The notes under the pieces are model-generated. The model was given only the letters and a program-made list of their open reading frames with translations, did no database searches and was not told the DNA's origin. A stretch of 64,000 bases of DNA, from contig JBHJHD010000048.1 in assembly GCA_050331115.1 (NCBI GenBank), forward strand, positions 1 to 64,000. Direction: 5' to 3'. This document shows, one piece after another, positions 16,829 to 25,097 of the stretch (position 1 is its first letter; each line of letters opens with the position of its first letter). The stretch is from JBCCAG01 sp050331115 (GTDB lineage: Bacteria; Cyanobacteriota; Cyanobacteriia; CAKZMO01). Both the position numbers and the translations under genes were made by a program.

Positions 16829-18220
16829 TCACTTCAATGTAACGTTGTCTCCCCAGCGAATCTTACCTGAATTTGAGATTTGCCAACGCCGATACTGAGC
16901 CGTAGCGGCAAGCTGCCCGTCGGTTCCCAAATCAACGGCACCGCTGGCACCCTGGTAATTAATCATAACTCCCTTACGAAGATGGGCCAGTCCCTCGCAA
17001 ATCTGCGTGACTCTCACCCCCGGCGGATTAGCGACCGGCTTCAGCTTGGCTTGAAGACCTGCTCTCCAGTTACGGCCCGCCGCTTCAGCCGCCAGCACCA
17101 GCAGGGCGGCCGCGTCCCAGGCCTGGGGTGCGTATTCGCCCCACTGTAGCGTCTCGGCGCTCTGCCAGCGAGCCCTCAGGGCCTGCAGAATATCCGTATT
17201 GACAGCGGGCATGAGGCCCTGAGCGCCGCTGAAAACATAGGGATTGTCGGCGTTAATCCGCTGCCAACGGCCTTCACCGAATGCGGGGAGAGCAGCGGAA
17301 TGGGTGAGAAGAATGGGGCGATCGCCTGAATTTTGCTCAATCACAGATCTCAAAAGGCGATATCCCCGCCGTCCATCTAAGGAAGCGACAAGTACATCCA
17401 CGTCGCGCGTCAGGTCCCGCGTTAATGCTTCGATTGCTGGGGCGTCTAGAACGGTTCGCTGCGCCTTGGTCGGCGCTGGAGTCGCCAGAAATGGCCCGCT
17501 GCGGCCGCTGCCGGCTGGCTGGTCTGAGGGGTAGCGCGCTAACCGGTTGCGGTTGACGACCGTACCGCCCAGAGCCTCAAAGGCTCGGATGAACGTTTGA
17601 GCAAACCGCAGTCCCGGCTCGGTGTCGCTGGTGAGCAGGTTGGCCCGCTGCCAGCCCTGGGCGATCGCTAGCCTGGCGAGGGCGCGCCCCTGCTGCGCCT
17701 CGCTGAGGCTGAGCTGCCCCCAACCCCGCAGCGCCGATCGCCGCTTGGCCTGTACGGTGGTGGTGGCGTTGGGCGAAACGACGCCCACGTTTTGGTCTAG
17801 GGCGATCGCTAGCGTATTTAGGGAAACCGGATCGCTGAGCATGGCGACAACGCCGTGCACGCCGACGTCGTTGACTAAGTGCTTGAGGCCCATCGCCTCA
17901 GTCCGGCGATCGGCGTCGTAATCATAAAAGGCGAGGGACACAGGGGCCTGATTGACGCCGCCGCAGGCGTTGACCGTGTCCCGCATGAGCAGCATTGCAT
18001 CAATGATGGGCAGGCTGATGGTCGAGTAGTCGCCGTCAGGCACCAGAACGCCAATCTTGAGGGGCTCTCCCGTCTGAAGCGGCTGATCGACAAAGAGCTG
18101 GCTGGGGGCTTGGCAGGCCCCAGCCAGAACTGCGGATAGGGCGATCGCCGCGGGCGCAAGTCGCTTGTGAAGCCGCCTGCCGAACGCGCAATCGGTTACG
18201 GCTCTGAAAATATTGACCAT
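16829..18220 (-). CDS. ABC-type amino acid (LivJ-like) substrate-binding lipoprotein
   Basis: From ATG 18220 the protein has a basic n-region, a hydrophobic stretch and a lipobox LAGAC, so it is a predicted lipoprotein. The mature part is a type 1 periplasmic-binding fold: LKIGVLVPDGDYSTISLPIIDAM, NACGGVNQAPVSLAFYDYD, GVVAMLSDP, VVSPNATTT and a DTEPGLRFAQTFIRAFEALGGTV segment, as in branched-chain amino acid and amide-binding proteins. An ATG at 18271 would add 17 residues before the signal and is less likely. No permease or ATPase genes are adjacent, so it is an orphan subunit or a ligand sensor. It overlaps the end of the upstream membrane-protein gene by 25 bp. Confidence 0.78.
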   Translation of the reverse strand: MVNIFRAVTDCAFGRRLHKRLAPAAIALSAVLAGACQAPSQLFVDQPLQTGEPLKIGVLVPDGDYSTISLPIIDAMLLMRDTVNACGGVNQAPVSLAFYDYDADRRTEAMGLKHLVNDVGVHGVVAMLSDPVSLNTLAIALDQNVGVVSPNATTTVQAKRRSALRGWGQLSLSEAQQGRALARLAIAQGWQRANLLTSDTEPGLRFAQTFIRAFEALGGTVVNRNRLARYPSDQPAGSGRSGPFLATPAPTKAQRTVLDAPAIEALTRDLTRDVDVLVASLDGRRGYRLLRSVIEQNSGDRPILLTHSAALPAFGEGRWQRINADNPYVFSGAQGLMPAVNTDILQALRARWQSAETLQWGEYAPQAWDAAALLVLAAEAAGRNWRAGLQAKLKPVANPPGVRVTQICEGLAHLRKGVMINYQGASGAVDLGTDGQLAATAQYRRWQISNSGKIRWGDNVTLK

Positions 18221-18720
18221 CGGAGCAGTCGGGGAAGCTGGGATAGGGCCAAAAGATAGCTCGTCACCCATACCGCAAGTTCAGCCACCAGGAGCCAGCC
18301 TAGCCAGCTAGAGGTTGTCTTATCGAGCCAGAGCCACCCCTCCCAGAGCTGCCACAGCCGGTAGGGCACATAGAGGTAGGGTACCATCACCCAAATCACT
18401 GATCTCGCCTGTCGCAGGGCCACAATTTCCACAAGAATCTGTAGCCCTAGCAAAAGAAAGTACGGCGTAAAGAGAAAGAGCACCGTGAAATTTTGCCGCC
18501 AGAGCCCCCAAATCAGAACCAAAATGGGAACTAAGCCCCCCAGCACCTGAACCCCGCCAAACCAGAGGGAGAACCAGTTGGGGAGGGGCTCAGGCAGCGT
18601 GAACGGCTTTAAATCCCGCCACGCGTAGCCCGCCGCCACCAGAAAACCGGTGCTCACCCCTAGAAAGATGAGATTCTCCAGCAGTAGATACTGAACGACG
18701 TTGGGAGGCATCGAGGGCAT
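18196..18720 (-). CDS. Multi-pass membrane protein, unknown
   Basis: The 174-residue protein has about five hydrophobic helices (LLLENLIFLGVSTGFLVAAG; LVPILVLIWGLW; LFLFTPYFLLLGLQILVEIV; the Trp-rich VPYRLWQLWEGWLWL; WLLVAELAVWVTSYLLAL) and little else. I cannot assign a family. It lies 9 bp after pnp on the same strand and overlaps the solute-binding protein gene, so pnp, this gene and the binding-protein gene may be one transcript. Confidence 0.65.
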   Translation of the reverse strand: MPSMPPNVVQYLLLENLIFLGVSTGFLVAAGYAWRDLKPFTLPEPLPNWFSLWFGGVQVLGGLVPILVLIWGLWRQNFTVLFLFTPYFLLLGLQILVEIVALRQARSVIWVMVPYLYVPYRLWQLWEGWLWLDKTTSSWLGWLLVAELAVWVTSYLLALSQLPRLLRWSIFSEP

Positions 18721-18729
18721 CAGATCCGA

Positions 18730-20880
18730 CTAGCTTTCCACTTGGGCGCGAGCCGCCGCCGCCTCGTCCGGGTGAATGTTGAGCCGCGTCAGATTGACCC
18801 GGCCCTTGTTGTCGATTTCCCGCACCTTGACGATTACCTCATCGCCAACGGCCACCTCATCCTCGACCTTGCCAACCCGGTAGTCGGCGAGCTGCGAGAT
18901 GTGGATCATGCCCTCTTTCCCCGGCAGCACCTCAACAAAGGCGCCAATGGGGATGATGCGGGTCACTCGGCCGATGTAGACATCGCCCGCCGATAGCTTG
19001 CGGGTCATGCCCTCGATAATCTTCCGGGCCTTCTTGGCGTTGTCGCCGTTGACGGAGGAGAGGGTAATCAAACCGCTGTCTTCGATATCGACTTTGGCGC
19101 CAGTCTGCTCCGTAATGCCCTTGATCGTCTTGCCGCCAGGTCCAATCACCATACCGATCAGGTCGGGGTCGATGGTCATGGTCAGCAGGCGCGGCGCGTA
19201 GGGCGACATCTCCTCGCGGGGTTCGGGCAGCACCGCCAGCATTTTCTCTAGAATATGCTGGCGAGCCGGCTTGGCCTGGTTGATGGCGTCAGCAATCACC
19301 GACATCGGCAACCCGTGAATTTTCATGTCCATCTGCAGAGCGGTGATACCGGCTTCGGTACCGGCCACCTTGAAGTCCATGTCCCCTAGGAAGTCTTCAA
19401 TGCCCTGGATATCGGTGAGGATGCGCACCTCGTCGCCCTCTTTAATCAGGCCCATAGCGGTGCCGCTCACCGGCTTCGCCAGCGGTACCCCTGCATCCAT
19501 AAGCGACAGCGTAGATCCGCACACCGAACCCATGGAAGTGGAGCCATTGGAGGAGAGCACCTCAGAGACGACCCGCACCACGTAGGGAAATTCCTGCTGC
19601 TGCGGCAGTACGGGGATGATGGCTCGCTCTGCCAGAGCGCCATGACCAACTTCCCGCCGTCCGGGCGATCGCATCGGCTTAGTTTCGCCTACGGAGTAAG
19701 GGGGAAAGTTGTAGTGGTGCAGGTAGCGCTTAGATTCGTCGGGGTGCAGATCGTCCATGTCCTGGGCATCGCCGGGGGTGCCCAGAGTAACAATCGACAT
19801 CACCTGAGTCAGGCCGCGCTGAAACACCGCTGAGCCATGCACCCGATCGGGCAATACGTGGGTGTGACAGCGGATGGGGCGCACTTCGTCGAGCTTGCGG
19901 CCGTCTACCCGGACGCCGTCATCGACGATCTGCTTGCGCATCAAGGACTTGGTGACGCTCTTGAACACCTTACCCATCGCTTTCGAGTCCCCCGCCACCG
20001 CCGTATGGACGGGGTCGGTTTCCGGCAGCTCGGCGATCGCGTCGCCGACCTTGGCTTTAATCTCGTCCAGCGCTTCGTCCCGCTCGCCCTTGCTCTGCTC
20101 AAAGCGGGAGAGCACCTGCTTGACGTCCTTGGCAGCGCGATCGCGCACGAACGCCTCTAGCTCAGAGTTGACCGCCGGCGCTTCTGCCTGCACGGGCTTA
20201 ATTCCCAGCTCTTCGATCACATCGCGCTGGGCCTGGATCAGGTCGCGCACCACCTCGTAGCCAAAATCGATGGCCTCGATGACGTCCTGCTCTGGGAGCT
20301 GGTTGGCCCCGGCTTCTACCATGATCACGCCATCGGGCGATCCGGCAACCACGAGATCGAGATCGCCTTTCTCCACCTCCTCGTAGGTGGGATTAATAAT
20401 AAAGTCGTCACCCAGAAGGCCGACCCGTACAGCAGCCATCGGACCGCTGAAGGGAATCTGCGCCAGCAGCGTCGCCAGGGAGGCTCCCGTGACCGCCAGC
20501 ACGTCGGGGGGAACCCGCTCGTCCATAGAGACCGTAGTCGCCACAATTTGAATGTCGTCTCGGAGCCACTGGGGAAATAGGGGCCGCATAGGTCGGTCGA
20601 TGAGGCGGCTGGTGAGCGTTGCCTTTTCGGGGGGACGCCCCTCCCGACGCAGGAATCCTCCTGGAATGCGGCCTGCGGCGTACAGTCGCTCTTCGTAATC
20701 CACCAGCAGCGGTAAAAAATCGATGCCTTCGCGGCCTGATGAGCGCGTGGCCGTCACTAAAACGGCGGTTCCTTCGGACTGGACTAAAACGGAACCACCG
20801 GCCTGTGGTGCGAGAAAATTGAGCCGAAGTTGAATATCTCGTCCGTCGATTGATATCGACTTTTCTATGTCTTCGAACAT
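18730..20880 (-). CDS. pnp: Polynucleotide phosphorylase
   Basis: The 716-residue protein has the full PNPase architecture: first RNase PH domain (VLVTATRSSGREGIDFLPLLVDYEE; GRIPGGFLRREGRPPEKATL), helical linker, second RNase PH domain (RRPI-type start VDGRKLDEVRPI; GSTSMGSVCGSTLSLMDAGVP), KH domain (DPDLIGMVIGPGGKTIKGITEQTGA) and S1 domain (GDVYIGRVTRIIPIGAFVEVLPGKEGMIHIS). It degrades RNA phosphorolytically and adds 3' tails. Bacterial pnp is often autoregulated through its leader; here the leader contains a conserved element at 20974-21013 shared with mgdA. Confidence 0.97.
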   Translation of the reverse strand: MFEDIEKSISIDGRDIQLRLNFLAPQAGGSVLVQSEGTAVLVTATRSSGREGIDFLPLLVDYEERLYAAGRIPGGFLRREGRPPEKATLTSRLIDRPMRPLFPQWLRDDIQIVATTVSMDERVPPDVLAVTGASLATLLAQIPFSGPMAAVRVGLLGDDFIINPTYEEVEKGDLDLVVAGSPDGVIMVEAGANQLPEQDVIEAIDFGYEVVRDLIQAQRDVIEELGIKPVQAEAPAVNSELEAFVRDRAAKDVKQVLSRFEQSKGERDEALDEIKAKVGDAIAELPETDPVHTAVAGDSKAMGKVFKSVTKSLMRKQIVDDGVRVDGRKLDEVRPIRCHTHVLPDRVHGSAVFQRGLTQVMSIVTLGTPGDAQDMDDLHPDESKRYLHHYNFPPYSVGETKPMRSPGRREVGHGALAERAIIPVLPQQQEFPYVVRVVSEVLSSNGSTSMGSVCGSTLSLMDAGVPLAKPVSGTAMGLIKEGDEVRILTDIQGIEDFLGDMDFKVAGTEAGITALQMDMKIHGLPMSVIADAINQAKPARQHILEKMLAVLPEPREEMSPYAPRLLTMTIDPDLIGMVIGPGGKTIKGITEQTGAKVDIEDSGLITLSSVNGDNAKKARKIIEGMTRKLSAGDVYIGRVTRIIPIGAFVEVLPGKEGMIHISQLADYRVGKVEDEVAVGDEVIVKVREIDNKGRVNLTRLNIHPDEAAAARAQVES

Positions 20881-20973
20881 GACGTCTGACGTCCTTAGTT
20901 GTCTTTCTTCTTGGTATGTGGCAATCCTAGCACTGTTGAGACCGGCTTGTTGGCGTCCCCTGCCGGGGGCGAA

Positions 20974-21013
20974 CCTCCAAGTAGCCTCGTTTATTTATAG
21001 CCTCCTACTTTCT
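20974..21013 (-). promoter_or_regulatory. Leader element shared with mgdA (copy 1, pnp)
   Basis: On the minus strand this 40-nt segment contains AAGTAGGAGGC, ATAAATAAACGA and CTTGG. It aligns without gaps to 49719-49680 upstream of mgdA, with about 8 differences in 40. It lies 94-133 bases before the pnp start. In this copy AAGTAG and CTACTT can pair. Nothing in the surrounding sequence is coding. It could be a structured leader, a promoter-operator or a dispersed repeat. Confidence 0.55.
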
Positions 21014-21082
21014 ATGCGGAGGTCTACATAGAAGCCGTGAAAACCGGACTCAAAAGTGAGGGCGCTCAGCATGAATTAGGAC

Positions 21083-21108
21083 AAAAAAACGGGGCGAAAG
21101 CCGCCCCG
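21083..21108 (-). terminator. Intrinsic terminator of psbV
   Basis: On the minus strand a GGGGCG/CGCCCC stem with a GCTTT loop is followed by G and seven T residues. It lies about 45 bases after the psbV stop. This is the clearest Rho-independent terminator in the window. Confidence 0.85.
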
Positions 21109-21154
21109 AAGAAATCTTGCTTTTGTCTATGCGTCGATGACGCTAAAACAAAGC

Positions 21155-21643
21155 TTAATAGTAGGCCTTACCGCCCGCCCAGCGCGCAGCGTTGACCTTG
21201 GGCTGAAGCAGGATATGACCTGCGATCGCCTCTAGGTCTTCCTCTGAGAGGTTTCTCATTTTCGGAAAGATATCGGCGGACTTGACGGCCGGATGGACCT
21301 CAGAAATATCGTAGAGACCGTCGTAGGACGTCGGCTCTTTCATGTAGGCGACCAAGGCGTCTAGATTATCCAGCGAAGGCGTCGCCAGCTCTAGGGCCTC
21401 AGGGCTTAAGTCGATATTGGGGTTGGTGCGCGTCACCCCAGACAGGTGGCAGCTCGCGCAGGCCGCGTTGAACTGCCGTCTGCCCAGCGTAATTTGCTCA
21501 AGGCTGAGCACCATGGACTCCCCGTCATCATTCAGCGGTATCGTCCGCGTCTCGGCATCCAGCTCAACGGCAGTGGCTGCCCCAATCAGCTGGAACGCGA
21601 ACAGAACAGCGATCGCGATTAATAAGATAGACCGTTTTAACAT
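21155..21643 (-). CDS. psbV: Cytochrome c-550, photosystem II extrinsic subunit
   Basis: From ATG 21643 the precursor is 162 residues: signal peptide (MLKRSILLIAIAVLFAF...ATA), then mature VELDAETRTIPLNDDGESMVL, the heme site CASCH, TNPNIDLSPEALELATP, SADIFPKMRNLSEEDLEAIAGHILLQP (distal His ligand) and the C-terminal GGKAYY. These match PsbV, the lumenal low-potential cytochrome that stabilises the Mn4CaO5 cluster together with PsbU. An upstream in-frame ATG at 21757 would add 38 unlikely residues. It is a single gene with its own terminator. Confidence 0.96.
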   Translation of the reverse strand: MLKRSILLIAIAVLFAFQLIGAATAVELDAETRTIPLNDDGESMVLSLEQITLGRRQFNAACASCHLSGVTRTNPNIDLSPEALELATPSLDNLDALVAYMKEPTSYDGLYDISEVHPAVKSADIFPKMRNLSEEDLEAIAGHILLQPKVNAARWAGGKAYY

Positions 21644-21770
21644 AGCTCTCCCTAACAACATGGCTTTAGACAGCAGCTCACCGGAGCTGTGCTTGGCGCT
21701 CCCGCCCCCATGCAGCTCAATCCTGCACAAGTCAATTTCTGCAATAGCGCATTGCATTTATACGCCTGAG

Positions 21771-21825
21771 AGACTGCGCCCAAAAGACTGCGTTTCAAAA
21801 ACTACGTCCAAGAAACTGCGCCTAA
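21771..21825. repeat. Degenerate tandem repeats upstream of psbV
   Basis: About four imperfect copies of a unit like AGACTGCGCCCAAA (21771-21784, 21785-21800, about 21801-21811, about 21812-21825) lie 130-180 bases before the psbV start, within or near its promoter region. Confidence 0.6.
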
Positions 21826-21985
21826 AAGGTTGGCAACGCCGAGTGAGGCTGCCCAGTCTGTACTCCCTTATCTTAAATTACTAAAAAACGTTACGACTTC
21901 TCATCTTTTAATAATTCGTCATACGCTGCGGGATCTGGCGCTGTGCTGTAGAACCTGGCGCTGCCTGCAATAAGGGCAGCTACCT

Positions 21986-22279
21986 ATGGCACTCGGTATT
22001 GACGAGCTGGCCCCGGGCGTCGAGCTGCCCGACCAAGTCGGTGTGATACATCAACTATCAGATTTTCATTGACTATCAGATTTTAAGGGACAGCGGGTTG
22101 TCCTGTACTTTTATCCGCGAGATAATACGCCTGGCTGCACTAAAGAGGCCTGCGGCTTTCGCGACGCCTACACCGACTAAAGCGCCAGCGGTATTGCTGT
22201 CTCGGACGTTAGTAAAATCCAAGCCCGAGCCTCACAATGCGGCGGTTTTAGCTAATCTGGGAGTAGGCGGCACCTCGCG
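21986..22279 (+). pseudogene. Peroxiredoxin (PrxQ/BCP-type) pseudogene
   Basis: An ATG at 21986 opens MALGIDELAPGVELPDQVG...LSDF, then a TGA stop; the same frame continues LSDFKGQRVVLYFYPRDNTP and GCTKEACGFRDAYTD, which is the classic PrxQ/BCP peroxidatic-cysteine region, followed by a TAA stop. Past it, GIAV and DVSK-like pieces survive and then the frame is lost. The first stop lies inside a direct duplication of ACTATCAGATTTT (two copies 18 bp apart), so a small tandem duplication appears to have broken the gene. The thiol-peroxidase function is lost at this locus. Confidence 0.75.
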
Positions 22280-22390
22280 GGATTAGCCCCAGCTGCAGTC
22301 GCAGTGGCTAGCGCTACCGCCCGCCCAGCAGCGACCTGCTTCTGCCGCCTTGCCAACGCCACACCTTTGTTCTCTTACCCCAAGATCCTT

Positions 22391-22849
22391 ATGCTCGGTC
22401 AGCTTTGGCACTTCTTTCAGTCTGCAGTTGGCGTAGTTTTGCGGCACCCGGTTGTGGGCGCTACTGTAATCCCGGTTTTAGCGGACGGGCGCATTGTTCT
22501 GGTGAAGCGCCGGGATAGCGGCAGATGGTCCCTTCCGGGCGGCATGATTGACTGGGGCGAGAACATTACCAAAACGGTGCACCGGGAGATCGAGGAGGAG
22601 ACGGGGTTGGGGGTGACGGCGATCCGGCGATTGGTGGGGGTTTATTCTTCTCCTGAGCGAGATCCCCGCTTTCACGCCATCAGCATTTTGATCGAGGCGG
22701 AGGTCACCGGCGAGTTTAAGGTTCAAGATCAAATTGAGATCAAGAACGCCAAGGCCTTTAAGCGTGAGGATATTGTTCTAGAGGATCTGGCCCACGACCA
22801 CGCCCGGCATCTGGCCGACTACTTTGACGGCAAAACCGTATTGGCTTAG
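22391..22849 (+). CDS. Nudix hydrolase
   Basis: Starting at ATG 22391 (152 residues), the protein has the Nudix box GGMIDWGENITKTVHREIEE plus ETG, fitting GX5EX7REUXEEXGU, preceded by ATVIPVLADGRIVLVKRRDSG and followed by YSSPERDPRFHAISILIEAEV. Nudix enzymes hydrolyse nucleoside diphosphate-linked compounds; the substrate cannot be read from sequence. An upstream in-frame start would only add a proline/alanine-rich stretch that belongs to the peroxiredoxin remnant. It is convergent with coaX. Confidence 0.88.
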   Translation: MLGQLWHFFQSAVGVVLRHPVVGATVIPVLADGRIVLVKRRDSGRWSLPGGMIDWGENITKTVHREIEEETGLGVTAIRRLVGVYSSPERDPRFHAISILIEAEVTGEFKVQDQIEIKNAKAFKREDIVLEDLAHDHARHLADYFDGKTVLA

Positions 22850-22857
22850 CGGCCTGG

Positions 22858-22921
22858 CCGTCTCCAAATTTGGCCATCCCCAAATTTAGCCGTCCCCAAA
22901 TTTAGCCGTCCCCAATCAGAG
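22858..22921. repeat. 16-bp tandem repeat overlapping the coaX stop
   Basis: Three units of the pattern CCRTCYCCAAATTTRG (22858-22873, 22874-22889, 22890-22905) and a partial fourth (22906-22921) fill the space between the Nudix gene and coaX. The last codons and stop of coaX are encoded by the repeat unit itself. Confidence 0.85.
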
Positions 22922-23678
22922 TGCGGCGCACCTGCTGCAGGCCCCAGAACCCGAGATGTGGGTCATAGTGGGTCCGCCCCTGTCGGTGACGAGGCAGACA
23001 GGCCTGCAGCAGCTCACCGTCGCCGCCAGTGAAAACCACTGCGCTGTTGGGGAACCGCTGCCACCAGTCGGCTAGAAACGACTCAACGCCGGCGATCGCG
23101 CTGTGCAGAATGCCGCTGGCGATCGCGCCTGTTGTCGTAGTGGCCCAGCGGTCCATGGGGTGAGTCAGGCCTAACTCGACGTAGGGCAGCAGCCCCGTCC
23201 CCTGGTATAGCGATCGCATTTGCAGCCGCAGACCAGGTAAAATTGCGCCACCGACTAAGACTTGGGCGGCGTCTGCGCCGGTGTAGGTGAGCGCTGTGCC
23301 GCCGTCAATCACCAGGGCCGGAAAGCCCCAGCGCTGCCCCGCGCCCCACAGCGCCAACGCTCGGTCGACGCCAAGGGTCGAATAGGTGCTTTGCAGCGGC
23401 ACTTGATCTAGGGTGATGGGGGGTTGGCAGTAGGGACGCCAGGGCCGGGTCTGCTGCGGGGCAACGGAGGCCAGCCAAAGTCGGCCCGCGGTGGCTAAAG
23501 GTCGATGCGCTGGGGGCACGGTGGCGATCGCATCGGCGCTGTTGGCCTGCGTCAAATGGGGCTGCTCCCACTGCTCCACCAGGGTATCCTGCTCAAATCT
23601 AGCCCAGTGCAGTCGGGTGTTGCCGATCAAAAGCCCCAGCCAAGCGTCAGCCATTTTTTGGGGGGGCGACTTTGGCAT
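22902..23678 (-). CDS. coaX: Type III pantothenate kinase
   Basis: The protein has CoaX motifs: WLGLLIGNTRLHWARF (phosphate loop 1; family usually D-x-GNT, here I-GNT), TLGVDRALALWGA (compare G-x-DR), LVIDGGTALTYTGAD (second ATP/pantothenate loop) and GGAILPGLRLQMRSLYQGTGLLP. The enzyme performs the first step of coenzyme A synthesis. I start it at ATG 23678; ATG 23654 is equally possible. The usual aspartate before GNT is replaced by isoleucine, as I read it, which is worth checking. The stop lies in a 16-bp tandem array. Confidence 0.85.
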   Translation of the reverse strand: MPKSPPQKMADAWLGLLIGNTRLHWARFEQDTLVEQWEQPHLTQANSADAIATVPPAHRPLATAGRLWLASVAPQQTRPWRPYCQPPITLDQVPLQSTYSTLGVDRALALWGAGQRWGFPALVIDGGTALTYTGADAAQVLVGGAILPGLRLQMRSLYQGTGLLPYVELGLTHPMDRWATTTTGAIASGILHSAIAGVESFLADWWQRFPNSAVVFTGGDGELLQACLPRHRQGRTHYDPHLGFWGLQQVRRTLIGDG

Positions 23679-23806
23679 TTGCTCACGCTGGCGTCCATGT
23701 CGGGACGCGGGGCCATGCGACATCACCATAATTCTACAAAACAGGCGACAACTCCCTACAATAGGGCCACCCACGGTCTATTTCACTGCAAGTTAAGGAA
23801 GCGGCG

Positions 23807-25012
23807 ATGAAACTACTCGTGATGAATGCGGGGTCTAGCAGCCAGAAAAGCAGCTTGTATAATCTGGCGGAGCTGTCAGCGACTCCCTCAGAGCCCCTCT
23901 GGAAAGCAAACATCGACTGGACCCATTCCGAGGGTGCGAAGCTGACCGTTGAAGCAGCCGATCAGACCCACAGCGCCGTTCTCAACGCTGCTGACAAGCC
24001 TGGGGGCATCGCGCAAATGCTCGATACGCTGTGGCATGGGAAAACCGCCGTTGTCGGCGGCGCTAACGAAATTGAGGGGGTGGGCCATCGCGTGGTACAC
24101 GGCGGCAGCGACTATCAGCATAGCGTCTGCATCACGGAGGCGGTTAAGGCGGCGATCGCCGATCTAATTCCCCTGGCACCCAGCCACAATAGCGCTAACC
24201 TGGAGGGCATTGAGGCGGTGGAGCAATGCCTGGGGGCCAGCGTGTCCCAGGTGGCGGTGTTCGACACCGCGTTTCATTCCCAGATGCCGCTTGCGGCTCA
24301 GATGTACCCCGTGCCCTACCGCTGGTACAAAGCCGGAATTCGCCGCTATGGGTTCCACGGCATCAGTCATCAGTACTGCGCCCGCCGGGCCGCGCAGCTT
24401 TTGGACCGCGATATTTCCAACCTGAAGCTAATCACCTGCCATCTGGGTAACGGCTGTTCCCTAGCAGCGGTGGACGGGGGGCGCAGCGTCAACACCACCA
24501 TGGGCTTCACGCCGCTGGAGGGGCTGATGATGGGCACCCGGTCAGGCTCGGTTGACCCCGGCGTGCTGATTCACATGGTGCGATCGCAGAACTACACCAT
24601 TGCCCACCTCGACCACTTGCTCAACAAGGAGTCGGGGCTGAAGGGGGTCTCAGGCCTCTCTAACGATATGCGGCAGATCCAGGAAGCGATCGCCCAGGGC
24701 AACGCTCAGGCTAAGCTAGCGCTTGATTTATTTATCCATCGACTGCAGTCTGAGCTAGGCGCGATGCTGATGGCGTTGGGAGGCCTAGACGGGGTTGTGT
24801 TCACGGGGGGCATCGGTGAGCACAGCGCTGAGGTCCGGCAGCGGGCCTGCGATGGGCTGGCGTTTCTGGGCCTAGAGCTCGACCCCGAGCAAAATAGCCC
24901 CGTGGAGCAAGATAAGGACGTGACGACCCCAGCGTCTAAAGTTCGGGCGCTGGTGGTGGCAGCGCAGGAAGAGTGGGCGATCGCTAAGGAAACTTGGTCG
25001 CTGCTGCACTAG
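23807..25012 (+). CDS. ackA: Acetate kinase
   Basis: The 401-residue protein has the acetate kinase signatures: MNAGSSSQKSSLYNL at the start (family N-x-GSSS), GHRVVHGGSDY, VFDTAFHSQMPLAAQMYPVP, RRYGFHGISHQY, ITCHLGNGCSLAAVDGGRSV, GLMMGTRSGSVDPG and VVFTGGIGEHSAEVRQR. It interconverts acetyl phosphate and acetate with ATP. AAGGA at 23795-23799 supports the ATG. No pta gene is adjacent. It is divergent from coaX by about 130 bp. Confidence 0.97.
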   Translation: MKLLVMNAGSSSQKSSLYNLAELSATPSEPLWKANIDWTHSEGAKLTVEAADQTHSAVLNAADKPGGIAQMLDTLWHGKTAVVGGANEIEGVGHRVVHGGSDYQHSVCITEAVKAAIADLIPLAPSHNSANLEGIEAVEQCLGASVSQVAVFDTAFHSQMPLAAQMYPVPYRWYKAGIRRYGFHGISHQYCARRAAQLLDRDISNLKLITCHLGNGCSLAAVDGGRSVNTTMGFTPLEGLMMGTRSGSVDPGVLIHMVRSQNYTIAHLDHLLNKESGLKGVSGLSNDMRQIQEAIAQGNAQAKLALDLFIHRLQSELGAMLMALGGLDGVVFTGGIGEHSAEVRQRACDGLAFLGLELDPEQNSPVEQDKDVTTPASKVRALVVAAQEEWAIAKETWSLLH

Positions 25013-25045
25013 CGTCCCTAGAGGCTTTTGGCCCAAAGGCGATAA

Positions 25046-25087
25046 GTCTTCAGGCGATAGTCTTCAGGCGATAGTCTTCAGGCGACA
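25046..25087. repeat. Three tandem 14-bp units after hslO
   Basis: GTCTTCAGGCGATA occurs at 25046-25059 and 25060-25073, and as GTCTTCAGGCGACA at 25074-25087, ten bases beyond the hslO stop and 33 bases after the ackA stop. Confidence 0.85.
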
Positions 25088-25097
25088 AGCCGCCGCA

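Noticed and set aside
20941..20972. Riboswitch in the pnp leader
   Set aside because: The short CCCC/GGGG pairing and shared 40-nt element do not match any riboswitch consensus I know, including the glutamine (glnA) motif; kept only as an unexplained leader element.
25046..25087. CRISPR-like short repeats
   Set aside because: Units are 14 bp and directly adjacent without spacers, so this is a simple tandem array, not a CRISPR.
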